Positions 11,292 through 23,331 of a stretch of DNA of 64,000 nucleotides are shown in pieces. The DNA is taken from positions 63,129,949 to 63,193,948 of the forward strand of contig NC_080688.1 in NCBI RefSeq assembly GCF_030445035.2, in the 5' to 3' direction. Source of the DNA: Dasypus novemcinctus. Taxonomy: Eukaryota; Chordata; Mammalia; Cingulata; Dasypodidae. Made by a program: the position numbers and the translations under genes. Under the pieces are notes generated by a model. It saw only the letters and a list, made by a program, of their open reading frames with translations. It made no database searches and was not told where the DNA came from. The first letter of the stretch is position 1. Every line of letters starts with the position of its first letter.

Positions 11292-12217
11292 GAGGCTTTC
11301 AGGAGGTAACTCTTAGGCAATATATATTACTGGGTTAAGTTTCAATTTCACAAAAACAAGGTTCATAAGCACCAGCATCAATATTAAGAACCTGGTGTAA
11401 GGGTCTGTCCTCCTTTGCTAGGGACTGTCTATGTACTCCAGAGATTCTTGCCCCTCTATTAGAAAATATAGTAGGACTCCCTAGGATGGGAATTCAATAT
11501 TCCTTCAGGTATTGTGTGGGTCTCCACCCAATGAGACAACACCTCATGTCTATACGAAGAAATTCATATTCCATACAGCCATGCCTCAGGATGCCCCCAC
11601 TACCGACAACCCCACACCAGTGATCCTCCCCTGTCACAGTTGCAACTCTTCTGCAATCCAAACCCCGCCCCCAAAATTTCTTTTGCATTCTGTCTTTCAT
11701 CACTGTGAGATTGATTATCTTTTATGTATATTGAAATTTTCTTCTGTATGTTCCCTAGTGTCTTTTTTTTTTTTTACTTTATTTTCAAAGAAGCTTTAGG
11801 ATACAGAAAAGTCACATAGAAAATATAGGAGAATTACATATACACCATCCCCTCCCCCTCTCACATTTCCCCTATTAATAACCTCTTACATCAGTATGGT
11901 ATATTTGTTAAAATTGACAAACACATATTGAAGCATTGCTACTAGCCATGGTCAACAGTTTACATTATGGTTTACATTTTGCACTGTATGCTTTTATAGG
12001 TTTTGACAAAATGTGTAATGATCTGTATCTGTCATTGCAAGATTATACAGAACAATTCCCATGCCCTAAAACTGCCCTGTGTTCCGTCTATTCTTCCCTC
12101 CCCTTCCCCTCGGAACCTATTGTAACCAATAAGTTTCAATTTTTGAAAAATAAGGTTAATAGTTAGACACACTAATATTTAGGGCTTGACATACTGTTTT
12201 CTTTTATCATGCACTGC

Positions 12218-12669
12218 TGTGATGGTTAGGCTAATGTACCAACTCAGCCAAGTAATTGTGCCCAGTTGTTTGGTTAAGTAAGCACTGGGCTAACTGTAAT
12301 ACAAGGGCATTTACGGACTTTAGTAACCATTGACTTTACTGCAGTGGTAAATCATAGATAGCTGATTACATCAGTCAGGGAGATTGCCATCAGCAATGAG
12401 TGACGCATTATCCAATCAGTTGAATGTCTTAAAAGGGGAAGTGATTCCAGCATTGAGTGAGAATTTCCCAGCTCATCTTTGGACAGCCAATGTCTCCCAG
12501 AACTTGTCAAGAACCTTCACTGGACTTTCATCAGAAACCCTGGTTGCAGTCTGCCTGCGGAACCTGGACTTGTGCAGCCTCATGGTCACATGAGAGACTG
12601 ATACAATTGCATACTATTGGTAGATATCTCTTGCTAATTCTGTTTCCCTAGAGAACCCTGACTAATACA
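12218..12669 (+). repeat. ERV-L (MLT2-like) solo LTR
   Basis: It begins TGTGATGGTTAGGCTAATGT and ends CCCTGACTAATACA, and is flanked by a perfect 5-bp duplication, ACTGC (12213-12217, 12670-12674). It matches the two LTRs of the provirus at 52,413-58,544 along its whole length, so it is a solo LTR of the same family. Confidence 0.9.
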
Positions 12670-13111
12670 ACTGCCTATGTACTTGAGAGATTCTTGCCCC
12701 TCTATTTGAAAATGTAGCAGGAATCTCCAGGATGGGAGTTTAATATTTTCTTGTTTATTGTGTGGATCATCACCCACTGAGATAACACCCTATGATAAAG
12801 TGAAAACATTTATATTCCATAGAAGCACGCCCCAGGTGCACCCTTTCCCACATATCCTCCCACCACCAACGCCCTGTACCACTGACCTGCCCCTGCAATA
12901 TTTCCCAAAAGGACATTCTGACCGCTGTAGTTTCAACCACAGACCTACAAATCCCCAGAGTTCACCTGTTCCTTCCTCTAGTCCTCTGCCCAGCTCCATG
13001 GATAGTCCAACCCAACCCTTTACCCTGCTTGCCCTCACATTCTAGCACCATCGATCCCACTCATGTCCCTATACCACCATCCCCTCCATTCACTTTCATC
13101 TCCCTCCCCTT

Positions 13112-16100
13112 TCACCTTATCATAGATTTTGCCATATTGAACATCAGCTCACCACAATCTGTTTTCTGTCTCCTGTCTCTAGCTCTGTGAGTCTGCTCAA
13201 TATGCTTAGGTTGTATTTGTGAGATCATGCAATATTTGTCCTTTAGTGACTGGCTTACTGCATTCAACATAAGGTCTTTAAGATTCATCCGTGTTGTCAC
13301 ATGTGCCAATACTTCATTCCTTCTTACAGCTGAGTAATATTCCATTGTATGTATATACCATATTTTGCTTATCCACTCATCTGTTGATGGACACTTGGGT
13401 TGCCTCCAACTTTTGACAATAGTCAATAATGCCTCTATGAACATCGGTGTGCATGTATCTGTTTGTGTCCCTGGTTTCAGTTCTTTTGGGTATATAACCA
13501 GCGGTGGGATGGCTGGATCATATGGTGATTCTATAATTAGTTTCCTGAGGAACCGCCAAATTGTTCATAATGGCTGCACCATTCTACATTCCTACCAGCA
13601 GTGGGTGAAGGTTCCTTTCTTCCACATCCTCTGCAGCATTTGTAGTTCTCTGCTGTTGTTTTTTTTTAATTGCTGCCAATCTAATAGGTGTAAGATGATA
13701 TCTCATTGTAGTTTGAATTTGCATTCCCCTAATAGCTAGTGATGCTGAGCATCTTTTTATGTGCTTTTTAGCCAATTGCATTTCCTCTTTGTAAAATTGT
13801 CTATTCAAATCTCCTGCCTATTTTTCAAAAGGGTTGTTTGGCTTTCTATTTTCAAGATGTAGGATTTCTTTATATATGCTGGATATTAAATCATTATTGG
13901 ATAAGTGGTTCCCAAATAATTTTTCTCATTGAGTAGGCTGCCTTTTCACTTTCTTGACAAATTCCTTTGAAGCACAAAAATTTTTAATTTTGAAACAATG
14001 TATCTATTTTTTTCTTTCATTGCTTACATTTTGGGTGTAAAGATTATGAAAGCATTTCCTACTACAAGATCTCATAAATACTTCTCTACATTATCTTCTA
14101 GGAGTTTTATGGTCTTGGCTTTTATATTTAGGTCTTTGATCCATCTTGTGCTAATTTTTTGTATAGGGCATGAGATGGTGATCCTCTCTCATTTTTTGGA
14201 AGTATGGATATCTACTTCTCTCAGCACCATTTGTTGAAGAGGCTATTCTGTCCCAGTTGAGTGGGTTTGGTGACCTTGTCAATTATCAGTTGAGTGTATA
14301 TGCAAGGATCTATATCAGAACTCTCAATTCAGTTCTGTCTACCCATGTGCCAATGACATGAGGTTTTGTAGTATGCTTTGTAGTATGCTTTAAAGACAGG
14401 TAGTGTGATTCCTTCAATTTTGGTTTTTTTTTTTTCCATGTTTTTTGCTATTTGGGGCCCCTTGCCCTTCCAAATAAATTTCATAATTGGCTTTTCTGAT
14501 TCAGTAAAAAATGCTGTTGTAATTTTTATTGGGATTGCATTAAATCTGTAAATCAATTTGGATAGGAAAGACATCTTAATGATGTTTAGTTTTCCAATCC
14601 ATAAATCAATGGCATATTCTTCGATTTGTTTAGGTCTTCTTTGATTTCCTTTAACACTGTTGTGTAGTTTTTCTTGTACAATTCCTTTGGTTAAATTTAT
14701 TCCTAGATATTTGATTCTTTTAGTTGCTTTGTAATTGGATTTTTTTCTCTTGATTTCCTCTTCAGATTGTTCATTATTAGTGTACAGAAATACTACTGAT
14801 TTTTGCATATTTGTATTTTATCCTACCACATTATTGGACTTGTTTATCTATTCTGGAAGATTTACTGTAAAATTTTCAAGGCTTTCTATGCATAGGACCA
14901 TGTCATCTGCAAATAGAGAAATTTTTACTTCTTCCTTTCCAATTTGGATGCCCTTCCTTTTTCTTGCCTAAGTGCTTGGTCTTCCAATACAATTTTAAAT
15001 AAGAGCAGTGACAGTGGGTTTCCTTGTCTTGTTCCAGGTCTTAAGGGCTCTTAGCATTTCATTATTGAATATGATGTTAGCTGTGGGTTTTTCATATATA
15101 TCTTTTATCATATTGAGGAAGTTTCCTTCTATTCCTGTTTTTTGAAGTGTTTTTATCAAGAAAGGATGCTGTATCTTCTCAAATGCTTTTTCTGCATCAA
15201 TAGAGATGGTCATGTAATTTTTTTCTTTCAACTTTTACTGTGTTTTTTACATTGATTGATTTTCTAGTTGAACTATCCTTGCATACCAGGGATAAAACCC
15301 AATGACCATAGTTATAATTGTTTGATGTGTTGTTAAATATGATTAGCAAGTATTTTGTTGAGAATTTACCATCTGGATTCATTAGAGAGACTGGTCTGTA
15401 GTTTCCTTTTCTTGTGGTGTCTTTATGTGGCTTTGGTAATACGTTGATATTGGCATAATAGAATTAGGTACTGTTTCCTCTACTATTTTTTGGAGAGTTT
15501 AAGCAGGATTGGTATTAGTTCTTTCTGGAATGAGTGGTAGCATTCACCTGTGGAGCTATCTTGTTCTGGGGTTTTCTTAGTTGGGAGGTTTTTGATGACA
15601 AATTCAATCTCATTACTTGTGATTGGTCTGTTGAATTAATCAATTTCTTCTATTATAGGTGTTGTTTGCTAGTGTGTTTCTAGAAATTTGTCCATTTCAT
15701 TTAAGTTCTCCACCTTGTTGGCACACAACTTTTCAAAGTATCCTCTTATGATACTCTTTATTTCTGTGAGATCACTGATGATAGCTCCTCTCTTGTATTT
15801 TATTTTCCTTACTTGCATTTTCTCTCTTTTTTTCTTCATTAGTCTAGCTAAGGGTTTGTCGATTTTATTAATCTTCTCAAAGAACCAGCTTTTGGTTTTA
15901 CTTTTTTCTAGTGTTTTATAAATTCTCAATTTCATTTAGTTCTGCTCTAATCTTTATTGTCTCCTTTCTGCTTGCTTTGGGATTCATTTGTTGTTCTTTT
16001 TCTAGTTCCTCCACGTTTGCAGTTATGTCTTTGATTTTAGCTCTTTCTTCTTTTTTAATATAGGCATTTATGGCCATAAATTTCCCTTTCATGACTGCTT

Positions 16101-17397
16101 TAGCCACACCCCATAGGTTTTGATATGTTGTGTTCTCATTTTCATTCATTTCAAGGTTGTCACATTTCTTTTGCAATTTCCTCTTTGACCCACTGATTGT
16201 TTAAGAGCATATTTTTTAACTTCCATATTTTCGTGCCTATTCTGGTTCTCTGCTCTTATCAATTTCCAGCTTCATTCCACTGTGGTCAGAGAAATTACTC
16301 TGTATAATTTCAACCTTTCTAAATCCGTCGAGACTTGTTCTGTGACTTGACATGTGGTCTATCCTGGAGAATGATCCATGTGCACTCAAGAAAAATGTAT
16401 ATCCTGCTGCATTTGGGTGTAATGTTCTGTACATGTCTATTAGTTCTAGATCCTATAATGTATTATTCAAGGTCTCTGTTTTCTTTATTAACCTTCTGTC
16501 AAGATGTTCTGTCTAATCATGATAATGGTGTATTAAAGTCCCCCACTATGATTCTGAGGCATCTATTTTCAGTTTTTCCATTTATACCTCATGTATTTTG
16601 GGGCACACTGGTTAGGTGCATAAATATTTATGATTGTTCTTTCTTCTTTATAGAGTACTCCTATTATTAATTTATAGTGTGCTTCTTTGTCTCGTACAAT
16701 AGTTTTGCCTTTAAAGTCTGTTTTGTCTGCTATTAGTATATCTACTCCCACCCTTTTATGGTTATTGTTTGCATGTAAAACTGTTTTCCAACCTTTCACT
16801 TGCAACCTCTTTGCATCCCTGGATCTAAGGTGAGTTTCTTGTAGACAGCATATAGATGGATCATATTTCCTTATCCATTATTCCAATCTATGTCTTTTTA
16901 AAAAAGATTTATTATTTATTAACCCCCTCCTTATTTGCGCTGTCTGCTCTCTGTGTCTGTTCATTGTGTGCTTTCTGTGTTCCTTGTCTTCTTTCAGGAG
17001 GCACCAAGAACTTAACCCAGGACCTCCCTTGTAGGAGGGAGGTACCCAATTGCTTGAGCCACATCCTGCTTGTTGTGTCTCCTCATTGCATCACCTGGTT
17101 GCATCATCTTGTCATGTCATCTCATTGTGTCATCTCATTGTGTCAGCTCACTGTGCCAGCCTGTTGCATCAGCTTGCTTGTCTTGCTCATCTTCTTTAGG
17201 AGGCACTGGGAACTGAACCTGGGACATCCCCCCTCCATGTAATAGGTGGGAGTCCAACTGCTTGAGCCACATCTGCTTCCCAATCTACATCTTTTGATTG
17301 GAGAGTTTTATCTATTAACATTCAATGCTATTACTATCAAGTCAGGACTTACATTAGCCATGTTTTCTTTAGGTTTATATTTGTCATATTTTGTTTT
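13112..17397 (-). pseudogene. L1 ORF2 pseudogene (endonuclease-reverse transcriptase)
   Basis: The L1 ORF2 protein nicks DNA and reverse-transcribes L1 RNA. On the minus strand the pieces run N to C: start region (17,281-17,397), endonuclease (16,805-16,237, with 'INIYAPN' and 'DHSGMKLEI'), linker (16,176-15,669), reverse transcriptase palm (15,231-14,995, 'SIDAEKAFEKIQHPF'; an FADD active-site motif is encoded at about 14,902-14,913), thumb region (14,808-14,329) and C-terminal part (13,808-13,112, 'MEYYSA'). Frameshifts and stops separate the pieces, and a SINE disrupts the endonuclease. It is non-functional. Confidence 0.9.
16898..17280 (-). mobile_element. Two-headed DAS SINE in L1 ORF2
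   Basis: It is flanked by an imperfect duplication of about 15 bp (CAATCTATGTCTTTT and CAATCTACATCTTTT). On the minus strand it has two related tRNA-like heads, one ending 'GGTTCAGTTCCCAGTGCC', the other 'GGTTAAGTTCTTGGTGCC', separated by a GATGCAACA-rich linker. Confidence 0.88.
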
Positions 17398-17409
17398 TAT
17401 TTCCCTTTT

Positions 17410-17817
17410 TTTTAAGATTTATTTATTTATTTATTTGTCTCCCACCCCCCCACCCCAGTTGTCTGTTCTCTGTGTCTATTTGCTGCAACTTCTTTGTCTG
17501 CTTCTGTTGTTGTCAGTGGTACGGGAATCTGTGTCTCTTTTTGTTGCATCACCTTGTTGTGTCAGCTCTTCGTGTGTGTGGAGCCATTCCTGGGCAGGCT
17601 GCATTCTTTTTCACACTGGGTGGCTCTCCTTATGGTGCGCACTCCCTGCACGTGGGGCTCTCCTACGCAGGGACACCCCTGCATGGCATAGTACTCCCTG
17701 CACACATCAGCAATGCACATGGGCCAGCTCCACACGGGTCAAGGAGGCCCGGGGTTTGAACCGTGGACCTCCCATGTGGTAGACGGATGCCCTAACCACT
17801 AGGCCAAGTCTGCCACC
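17410..17817 (-). mobile_element. DAS SINE, long CpG-containing form
   Basis: Flanked by a perfect 12-bp duplication, TATTTCCCTTTT (17398-17409, 17818-17829). It carries the complement of the canonical head ('CGGTTCAAACCCCGGGCCTC') and the CpG-containing body. Confidence 0.93.
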
Positions 17818-18384
17818 TATTTCCCTTTTAATTTTCATGAGATACCAGGGATCAAACCCCTCCCTTTTCCTGGGGAAATAATTCTTTTCCCCTCTGCATC
17901 CTCAACAACCACTCCTGAGCAGTAGGTAGGGTGTTTGGGAGGGTTGAATGTCTTTAGTCCCCTGTAAGCTCCCAGGGCAAACAGTGGTGTGGCCCTGCCC
18001 AGCCAGGAAGGGTTCGTGGGATTCAGCATACCAAATGTGTTGGCCAAAAGCTGAATTAGCCTTCCTTTGTGTCCCTCTCGCTCACCTTTCCTGGATGCCT
18101 GCAGCCCTCTCTCTCTCCGTAGCTGCTGGCTTAGGCTGGAGAATTTAAAGCTGTCTGTTCCAAGGTGAGGCGGTGGGCACTGGTAGCTGCAGCGGCAGTT
18201 TTACTTGGAACTTCCCTGTTGAGGTTCTTTTCCTTTGCCCTTCATTCTTCTGAGTGGTGTCCAGCCTTCCCCTGATGTCCTAAACCCTAGAACATTTTTT
18301 CTAGGCTGTTTCTGTCTGACCTCTAACTATTTTTGGTTGTGAAGTGAGTCTTGTGTTTCTCTAATCCTCCATCTTCCTTCAAGT

Positions 18385-19255
18385 CCCTAAAACAGATTTT
18401 AAGACAGGGTAAGATGTGATTGGGGGAGGAGGGCTTTCTTGTCAAAATTAGGGGTTTGTATGTTCTGCAATACCACAGAAAGATTTCCTAGATAGTAGGC
18501 TGTTATGATCTCTACTCTTGAAAGCTAATTCGGAGTCAGGTGACCACCAAGGAACTCTTCTGAGAGTCACTCCGCTCAGTCCTTACAGTCCCTAGTCCAG
18601 TTTTTATCACCCACACTAGTTTGATAACCTCTTTACTGACCTCCCAACTTCTGGCCAATCCCCTTCCAGAGCATTCTATATCTCTAACACCATTCCCCCA
18701 CTGGACTGAGCCCAAGGGATAAACAGTGAGGACGAGAACACTGCCCTCCAGAATAGGAAGACACGATTTAGCAAATAAAAGTAATAATTTATTTTTTTTT
18801 GCAGTATTTGGGACACAGATTTAAAATTATTCATTGTCTATTTGAAATTCAAATTTAGCTAGGCAACTAGTATTTTATCTGACAGCCATACTCCTGGAGT
18901 TTGTAGTAGAGCAGGGAAGACAATTCCAATGGAAAAGCTATTCTAGTGGAAAAGCAATTCCTATATTTTGTGTAATAAGTGTTCCCTCAGAGGAAGAATT
19001 TATTGCTGTGAGAATACACCGCAAATAATGTAGATGTAATCTTGCCCTTAGCATCAGAGAAGGCTTCCTGGAAGAAGTGGTAATCTATTCTAAACTGATA
19101 CCTAAAAGATGAAAAGAATTTATTTGACTAAGGTGTGCCATGGGAAGTCGGTGAGGTAGAATGGAGTTAAGATCAGAGGCTGGAAGTCCATTTAGGAGGT
19201 TTTTATAATAATCTAAAAGAGAAAATGATGGCCAAGACTAGGCAGTATAGAAGAC
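18385..19255. other. No repeat or gene recognised
   Basis: Mixed composition without a convincing open frame. Confidence 0.4.
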
Positions 19256-19545
19256 ATAATAATAACAGTAATAATAATAATATTAACTGAATGTTTACTG
19301 TGTCAAAATTTATACTTTAATAAATTGACTCATTTAATCCTTACAACAACCCTGTGAATTTGTGCTATTATTATCCTTATTTTACATATAGGTATACCTA
19401 AGCACACAAAACTTAAGTAGCTTGCCCAAGACCACACTCCAGGTAAATGGTGGAGACAGAATCTGAATCTGAATCTAGGCAGTTTGCCTATATAGTGTAT
19501 GCTCTTAGCAATCGTGCTTCACTGTCTCTGTTGAAGGAAATAAGT
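19256..19545 (+). repeat. MIR element
   Basis: Near-complete MIR: 'AACTGAATGTTTACTGTGTC', 'CTCATTTAATCCTTACAACA', 'CTTGCCCAAGACCACACTCC', 'GACAGAATCTGAATCTGAAT' in the standard order. Confidence 0.88.
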
Positions 19546-19591
19546 AGATGCAACTCAGAGATGTTCCCAAAGGAAAATCAACAGAACTGTC

Positions 19592-20192
19592 TATATTAGT
19601 CAGTCAAAAAGGTGCTGATGCAAAGTACCAGAAATCTGTTGACTTTCATAAAGGGTATTTACTTGGGGTAGAAGCTTACAGTTACAAGGCCCTAAAGAGT
19701 TCAACTCAAGATTAGTTCCTCACCAAAATCTCTTGCCACGTGTTGGTGTAAGATGGCGGTGACATCTCTGAGGGCCCAGATCTCAACTGTCGGCTGGAGG
19801 GCTCATTTCCTTCCGGCTCAGCTGGTCTGGTCTCTTCACAAGGTCAGCAGTAAACTATCAGGCAAATGACTCATCTCTCTTCCTGGGGCTCAAGGATCCT
19901 CTTCCATGTCTATGGTACTCTCTTCCTCTGTGTGCTCTCTCTGTGTATCTACTTCTGTGTGTTTCCTTGATTGATGTCCATTTATATAGCCCACAAAGGG
20001 AGACAGTGACTCAAACTGAGTCACCCTAATGATGTGGTCCAATCAAAAGCCCTAATCTTAACATAATTTAATCAAAGACATCTCAGGTGAATCTAATAAA
20101 ATCAAGGTGTATCACACCCAGAGGAACAGACCAGCCTACAAACACAATCAATATCTCTTTTTGGAATTCATAAATAATATCAAACTGCCACA
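19592..20192 (-). repeat. Solo LTR, xenarthran-like family
   Basis: Same family as 10,790-11,291, flanked by the 5-bp duplication CTGTC (19587-19591, 20193-20197). The outer dinucleotide has decayed from TG to TA on the + strand left end. Confidence 0.87.
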
Positions 20193-20282
20193 CTGTCCTT
20201 GGTAACTAAGTGTATTGGGGATCATGGAAGTGGGAGTAAGAAATCCTGGGTGATTCCCAGTTTTTGCCTGTAGTTGTTTCTA

Positions 20283-20640
20283 GCTAATGGTCTGTAACCC
20301 TGACTCTCCATTGGAATCACACTAGAAACTTTTAGAAAATGCCTATGTTGGGGTCCCATCCCAGACTAATACATAAATCAGAGTTCCTAGGTGGTGGGGA
20401 CCCAGTATAGATGACTGATATTTTTTAAAAGTTCTTCAAGTGATTCTAAAATGCTGCCAGGATTGAGAATTACTGCTCAAGTCAGTGGTTCTCAAACTTC
20501 AGAGCATATCCTAATCACCTGTGCTCAATGCCAGACTCTTTGATTTAATAGGTTTGGAATGGAACCCAGACATTTGTATTTTCACCAAGTTCTCAGGTGA
20601 CATTGAGGCTCTTGGTCAGAGACCACACTTGAGAACCCTG
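20283..20640 (+). repeat. Two adjacent MER5-type hAT elements
   Basis: The second (20,483-20,640) has visible terminal inverted repeats, CAGTGGTTCTCAAAC and TTGAGAACCCTG. The first (about 20,283-20,476) ends in the decayed inverted repeat TTGAGAATTACTG and has the family's 'GTTGGGGTCCCATCCCAGAC' core. These are non-autonomous DNA transposon fossils shared by placental mammals. Confidence 0.82.
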
Positions 20641-21204
20641 TTCTAGGCTTAAACAATTCTCTTTCTAAAATTGTCTTTGGCTTTTTCCATAGCCATTTTA
20701 CAATTGGTCAAGCCAGATAACTTTTTCTCTAATCATGGTCTGAACTTCATAGTGCTGCTTTACTTTTTGTATTTAAAGATGGTTCCTGCAAACATTCATT
20801 AATTCAACAAATAGATTTTAAAAAGGGGGTTATGGAACATAATCTCTAACCTTGTGGGTCTACCAGAATTCTGTTTATGGGCACTGGGAACACTAGGGCA
20901 TAATGTTAAGAAATGGGGACACATATTGTACATATTTCTTTTACTCACACACATGTTCCCTGTCTCATCAAATTTACATCGTAAAATATGAGTTCAAACA
21001 ATGCTTAATAGGAATTATAAAGAATGCTGAGAGCAGAGCATTAAACCAAGCACAGGACCTTTCTGAGAACAGGATTCTGTGGAATAGCACAGGTCACACA
21101 ACCTGGAAGCCAATACTGAGGATAATGTACTTTACTGTCCAGCCAGGGAAGATTTTAGATAACAATGACACTATCATTAATTATACTAGAACAGAAAATT
21201 GGGA
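20641..21204. other. No feature recognised
   Basis: A 128-codon open stretch (20,903-21,289, +) has no domain I recognise and runs into L2 sequence. I treat it as chance. Confidence 0.4.
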
Positions 21205-21387
21205 CAGATGGTCACCCTACCTGTCAGCTGCACTTGATACAGTTCACTACTGCCTCCTCCTTGGTCCATTTTCTATACTTGGCTTCTAGAACATCACATT
21301 CTTCTGGTTTTCTCTTGCCTCAATGCCCATTCCTCATTTTCCTTTTCTGGTTTTTACTCATTTTCTCAACCTCTCAATGTTGGATGT

Positions 21388-21568
21388 TGTGCAAGTTTGA
21401 ATTTGGTGAATCCCAGAAAAGATTATGTTTTGGAAGTAATCCATTCCTGTGGGTGTGGGGCCCTTAGATTGAATTAAGGGTCCTTTGATTAGATTACTTG
21501 ATTGGATCACTTTCGATTGGACTATGTGAGGTATGACCTAGGTTAGGTCTTATATAAACTGAGCACGC

Positions 21569-21607
<39 letters not shown>

Positions 21608-21969
21608 GATACCCAGTAAAGGGAGCTCTGCCATTTACCCAGCCATGTGAGAGAGAGTACTCCAGATTTGCCTACAGCAGTGGGGAAACTGAGACACCCT
21701 GAGAAGCTCAGGAAATGAGGCTTGGGGAAAGAAGCCTAATTGTTCACAGCTGAGCTCCAGGAGAAAGTAGAGCAAGACTGGCAGATCCGCTATCTTGCCT
21801 CAGCATGTGGCAGGACTCCAGAATCTGCTAGCAGCCAACATGTGGTGAGAAAGCATCTCTAATAATTCCTTGATTTGGATGTTTTTGAAGTCTTGGAACT
21901 GCAAGCTTTTACCCAAATAAATCACCTTTATAAAAGCCAACCCATTTTTGGTATTTTTGCATTGGAAGC
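21388..21969 (+). repeat. LTR, xenarthran-like family (first of a tandem pair)
   Basis: It starts TGTGCAAGTTTGAATTTGG. It contains an (AC)n run (21,571-21,602) and a polyadenylation region (CCCAAATAAATCACC), and ends near 'TTTGCATTGGAAGC', about 20 bp short of the usual end, directly against the next LTR. The GATGT before it pairs with GATGC after the second LTR (4 of 5). Confidence 0.8.
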
Positions 21970-23331
21970 TGTGCCAGTTTGAGCTTATTTTTGGAATCCC
22001 CCCCCCAAAAATGATTATTTTTGTAAACTGATCTGTTCCTTTGGGTGTGATGCCCTTTGAATACATTTAGATTCAGCTGACATGTCTTGATTAAATTACC
22101 TGTTAAAATTAGGGCTTTGATTTGACCATATCAGTAGGGCATGACTCAGATTGAGTCCCTGTCCCCTTATTGGGTTGATATAAATGGACACTCACACAGA
22201 AGAGGAGAGAACTTGTTCATTTCTGTCCTTCTCTGTGACAGAAAGGAGAAATCTTAAACAGCTAAAGCCCAGGGAAGAGAGATGAGCCGTTTGCCTGATA
22301 ACTTGCAGCTGAAAAGAGTTAAGCAGCTGAGAAAGCCTGGAAAGAAACAAGCCTTATGCCAGACTGATTTAGGAATCCCTGAGAGATGATGCCTTACGCC
22401 AGCCTACAAGTGATATCTGAAGAAGCTGGGCCCATGGAGCCTTTATTTATTTATTTATTTATTTATAATAAATAACAACACCTCCTCCATCATCATGAGA
22501 CATTCATTGCATTTGGTGAATACATCTCTGAGCACCGCTGCACCTCATGGTCAGTGGTCCACATCATAGCCCACACTCTCCCACAGTCCACCCAGTGGGC
22601 CATGGGAAGACATACAATGTCTGGTAACTGTCCCTGCAGCACCACCCAGGACAATTCCAAGTCCCAAAATGCCCCCACATCACATCTCTTCCTCCCACTC
22701 CCTACCCCCAGCAGCCACCATGGCCACTTTCTCCACACCAATGTCACATTTTCTTCGATTACTAATCACAATAGTTCATGAATAGAATATCAGTAAGTCC
22801 ACTCTAATCCATACTCTATTCCTCCATCCTGTGGACACTAGAATGGTTGTATCCACTCCGCATCTATATCAAGAGGGGGCTTAGATTCCACATGGATGCT
22901 GGATGCAACTCTCCTGCTTCCAGCTGTAGGCACTCATAGCTCCCTGGTGTGGTGGTTAACCCTCTTCACCGCCATGTTAGCTGAGTGGGGTTAGTCCAAT
23001 AAACCAGAGTGTAGGAGTTGCAAGTCTGCTGAGGCTCAGGGCCTGGCTATCACATGGTCAGTCCAGAGATTCAGGTCCCCCGGGCATACATTAAACCCCA
23101 GCACCAACCACAGTTCCATGGAGCCTTAAGAGGAAGAAAGGAGGAAAGACCAGGCAGAGATTGCCCACCATCTTGCTTAAACACATGGCAGTGACTTTGG
23201 TAGGAAAGCAACCTTGAATTGGACTCTGTAGGGCCTTGTAACTGTAAGCTTCTATCCCAAATAAAAACCCTTTTTAGAAACCAACAGATTTCTGGTACTT
23301 TGCATTAGCACCCCTTTGGCAAACTAAGACA
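21970..23331 (+). repeat. LTR, second of the tandem pair (carries an L1 tail)
   Basis: It runs from TGTGCCAGTTTGAGCTT to GGCAAACTAAGACA and is about 690 bp without the L1 insert at 22,444-23,115. A TATA-like GATATAAAT lies near 22,177 and an AAATAAAAA polyadenylation region near 23,262. Confidence 0.82.
22444..23115 (-). mobile_element. 5'-truncated L1 (3' UTR only) inside an LTR
   Basis: Flanked by a perfect 12-bp duplication, CCATGGAGCCTT (22432-22443, 23116-23127), with the tail now (TTTA)n. It is closely similar to 38,588-39,518 (for example 'ATGAGACATTCATTGCATTT' in both), so the two derive from the same L1 subfamily. Confidence 0.92.

Larger units (their letters stand above)
9156..11759 (-). 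mobile_element. L1 3' UTR (antisense), with SINE and LTR insertions
   Basis: Long L1 3' UTR in reverse, 5'-truncated before ORF2. It parallels the 3' UTR of the next L1: 'GAGATTCTTGCCCCTCTATT' occurs at about 11,440 and again at about 12,690. It is interrupted by a SINE (9,219-9,617) and a solo LTR (10,790-11,291). Confidence 0.75.
11760..18384 (-). mobile_element. Near-full-length L1 lacking an evident ORF1
   Basis: Antisense L1 reading from a 3' tail and UTR (11,760-13,110) through most of ORF2 (13,112-17,397) to a 5' UTR-like, GC-richer segment (17,830-18,384). The last ends in the complement of an L1 5' start (GGAAGATGGAGGATTAGAGA on the minus strand). Three insertions interrupt it: an ERV-L solo LTR (12,218-12,669) and two SINEs (16,898-17,280 and 17,410-17,817). 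ORF1 should sit between the ORF2 start and the 5' UTR, but after removing the SINE the two abut, so about 1 kb appears deleted or never present. Confidence 0.85.

Noticed and set aside
20903..21289. 128-codon plus-strand open frame
   Set aside because: No recognisable motif; its 3' part is L2 repeat sequence.
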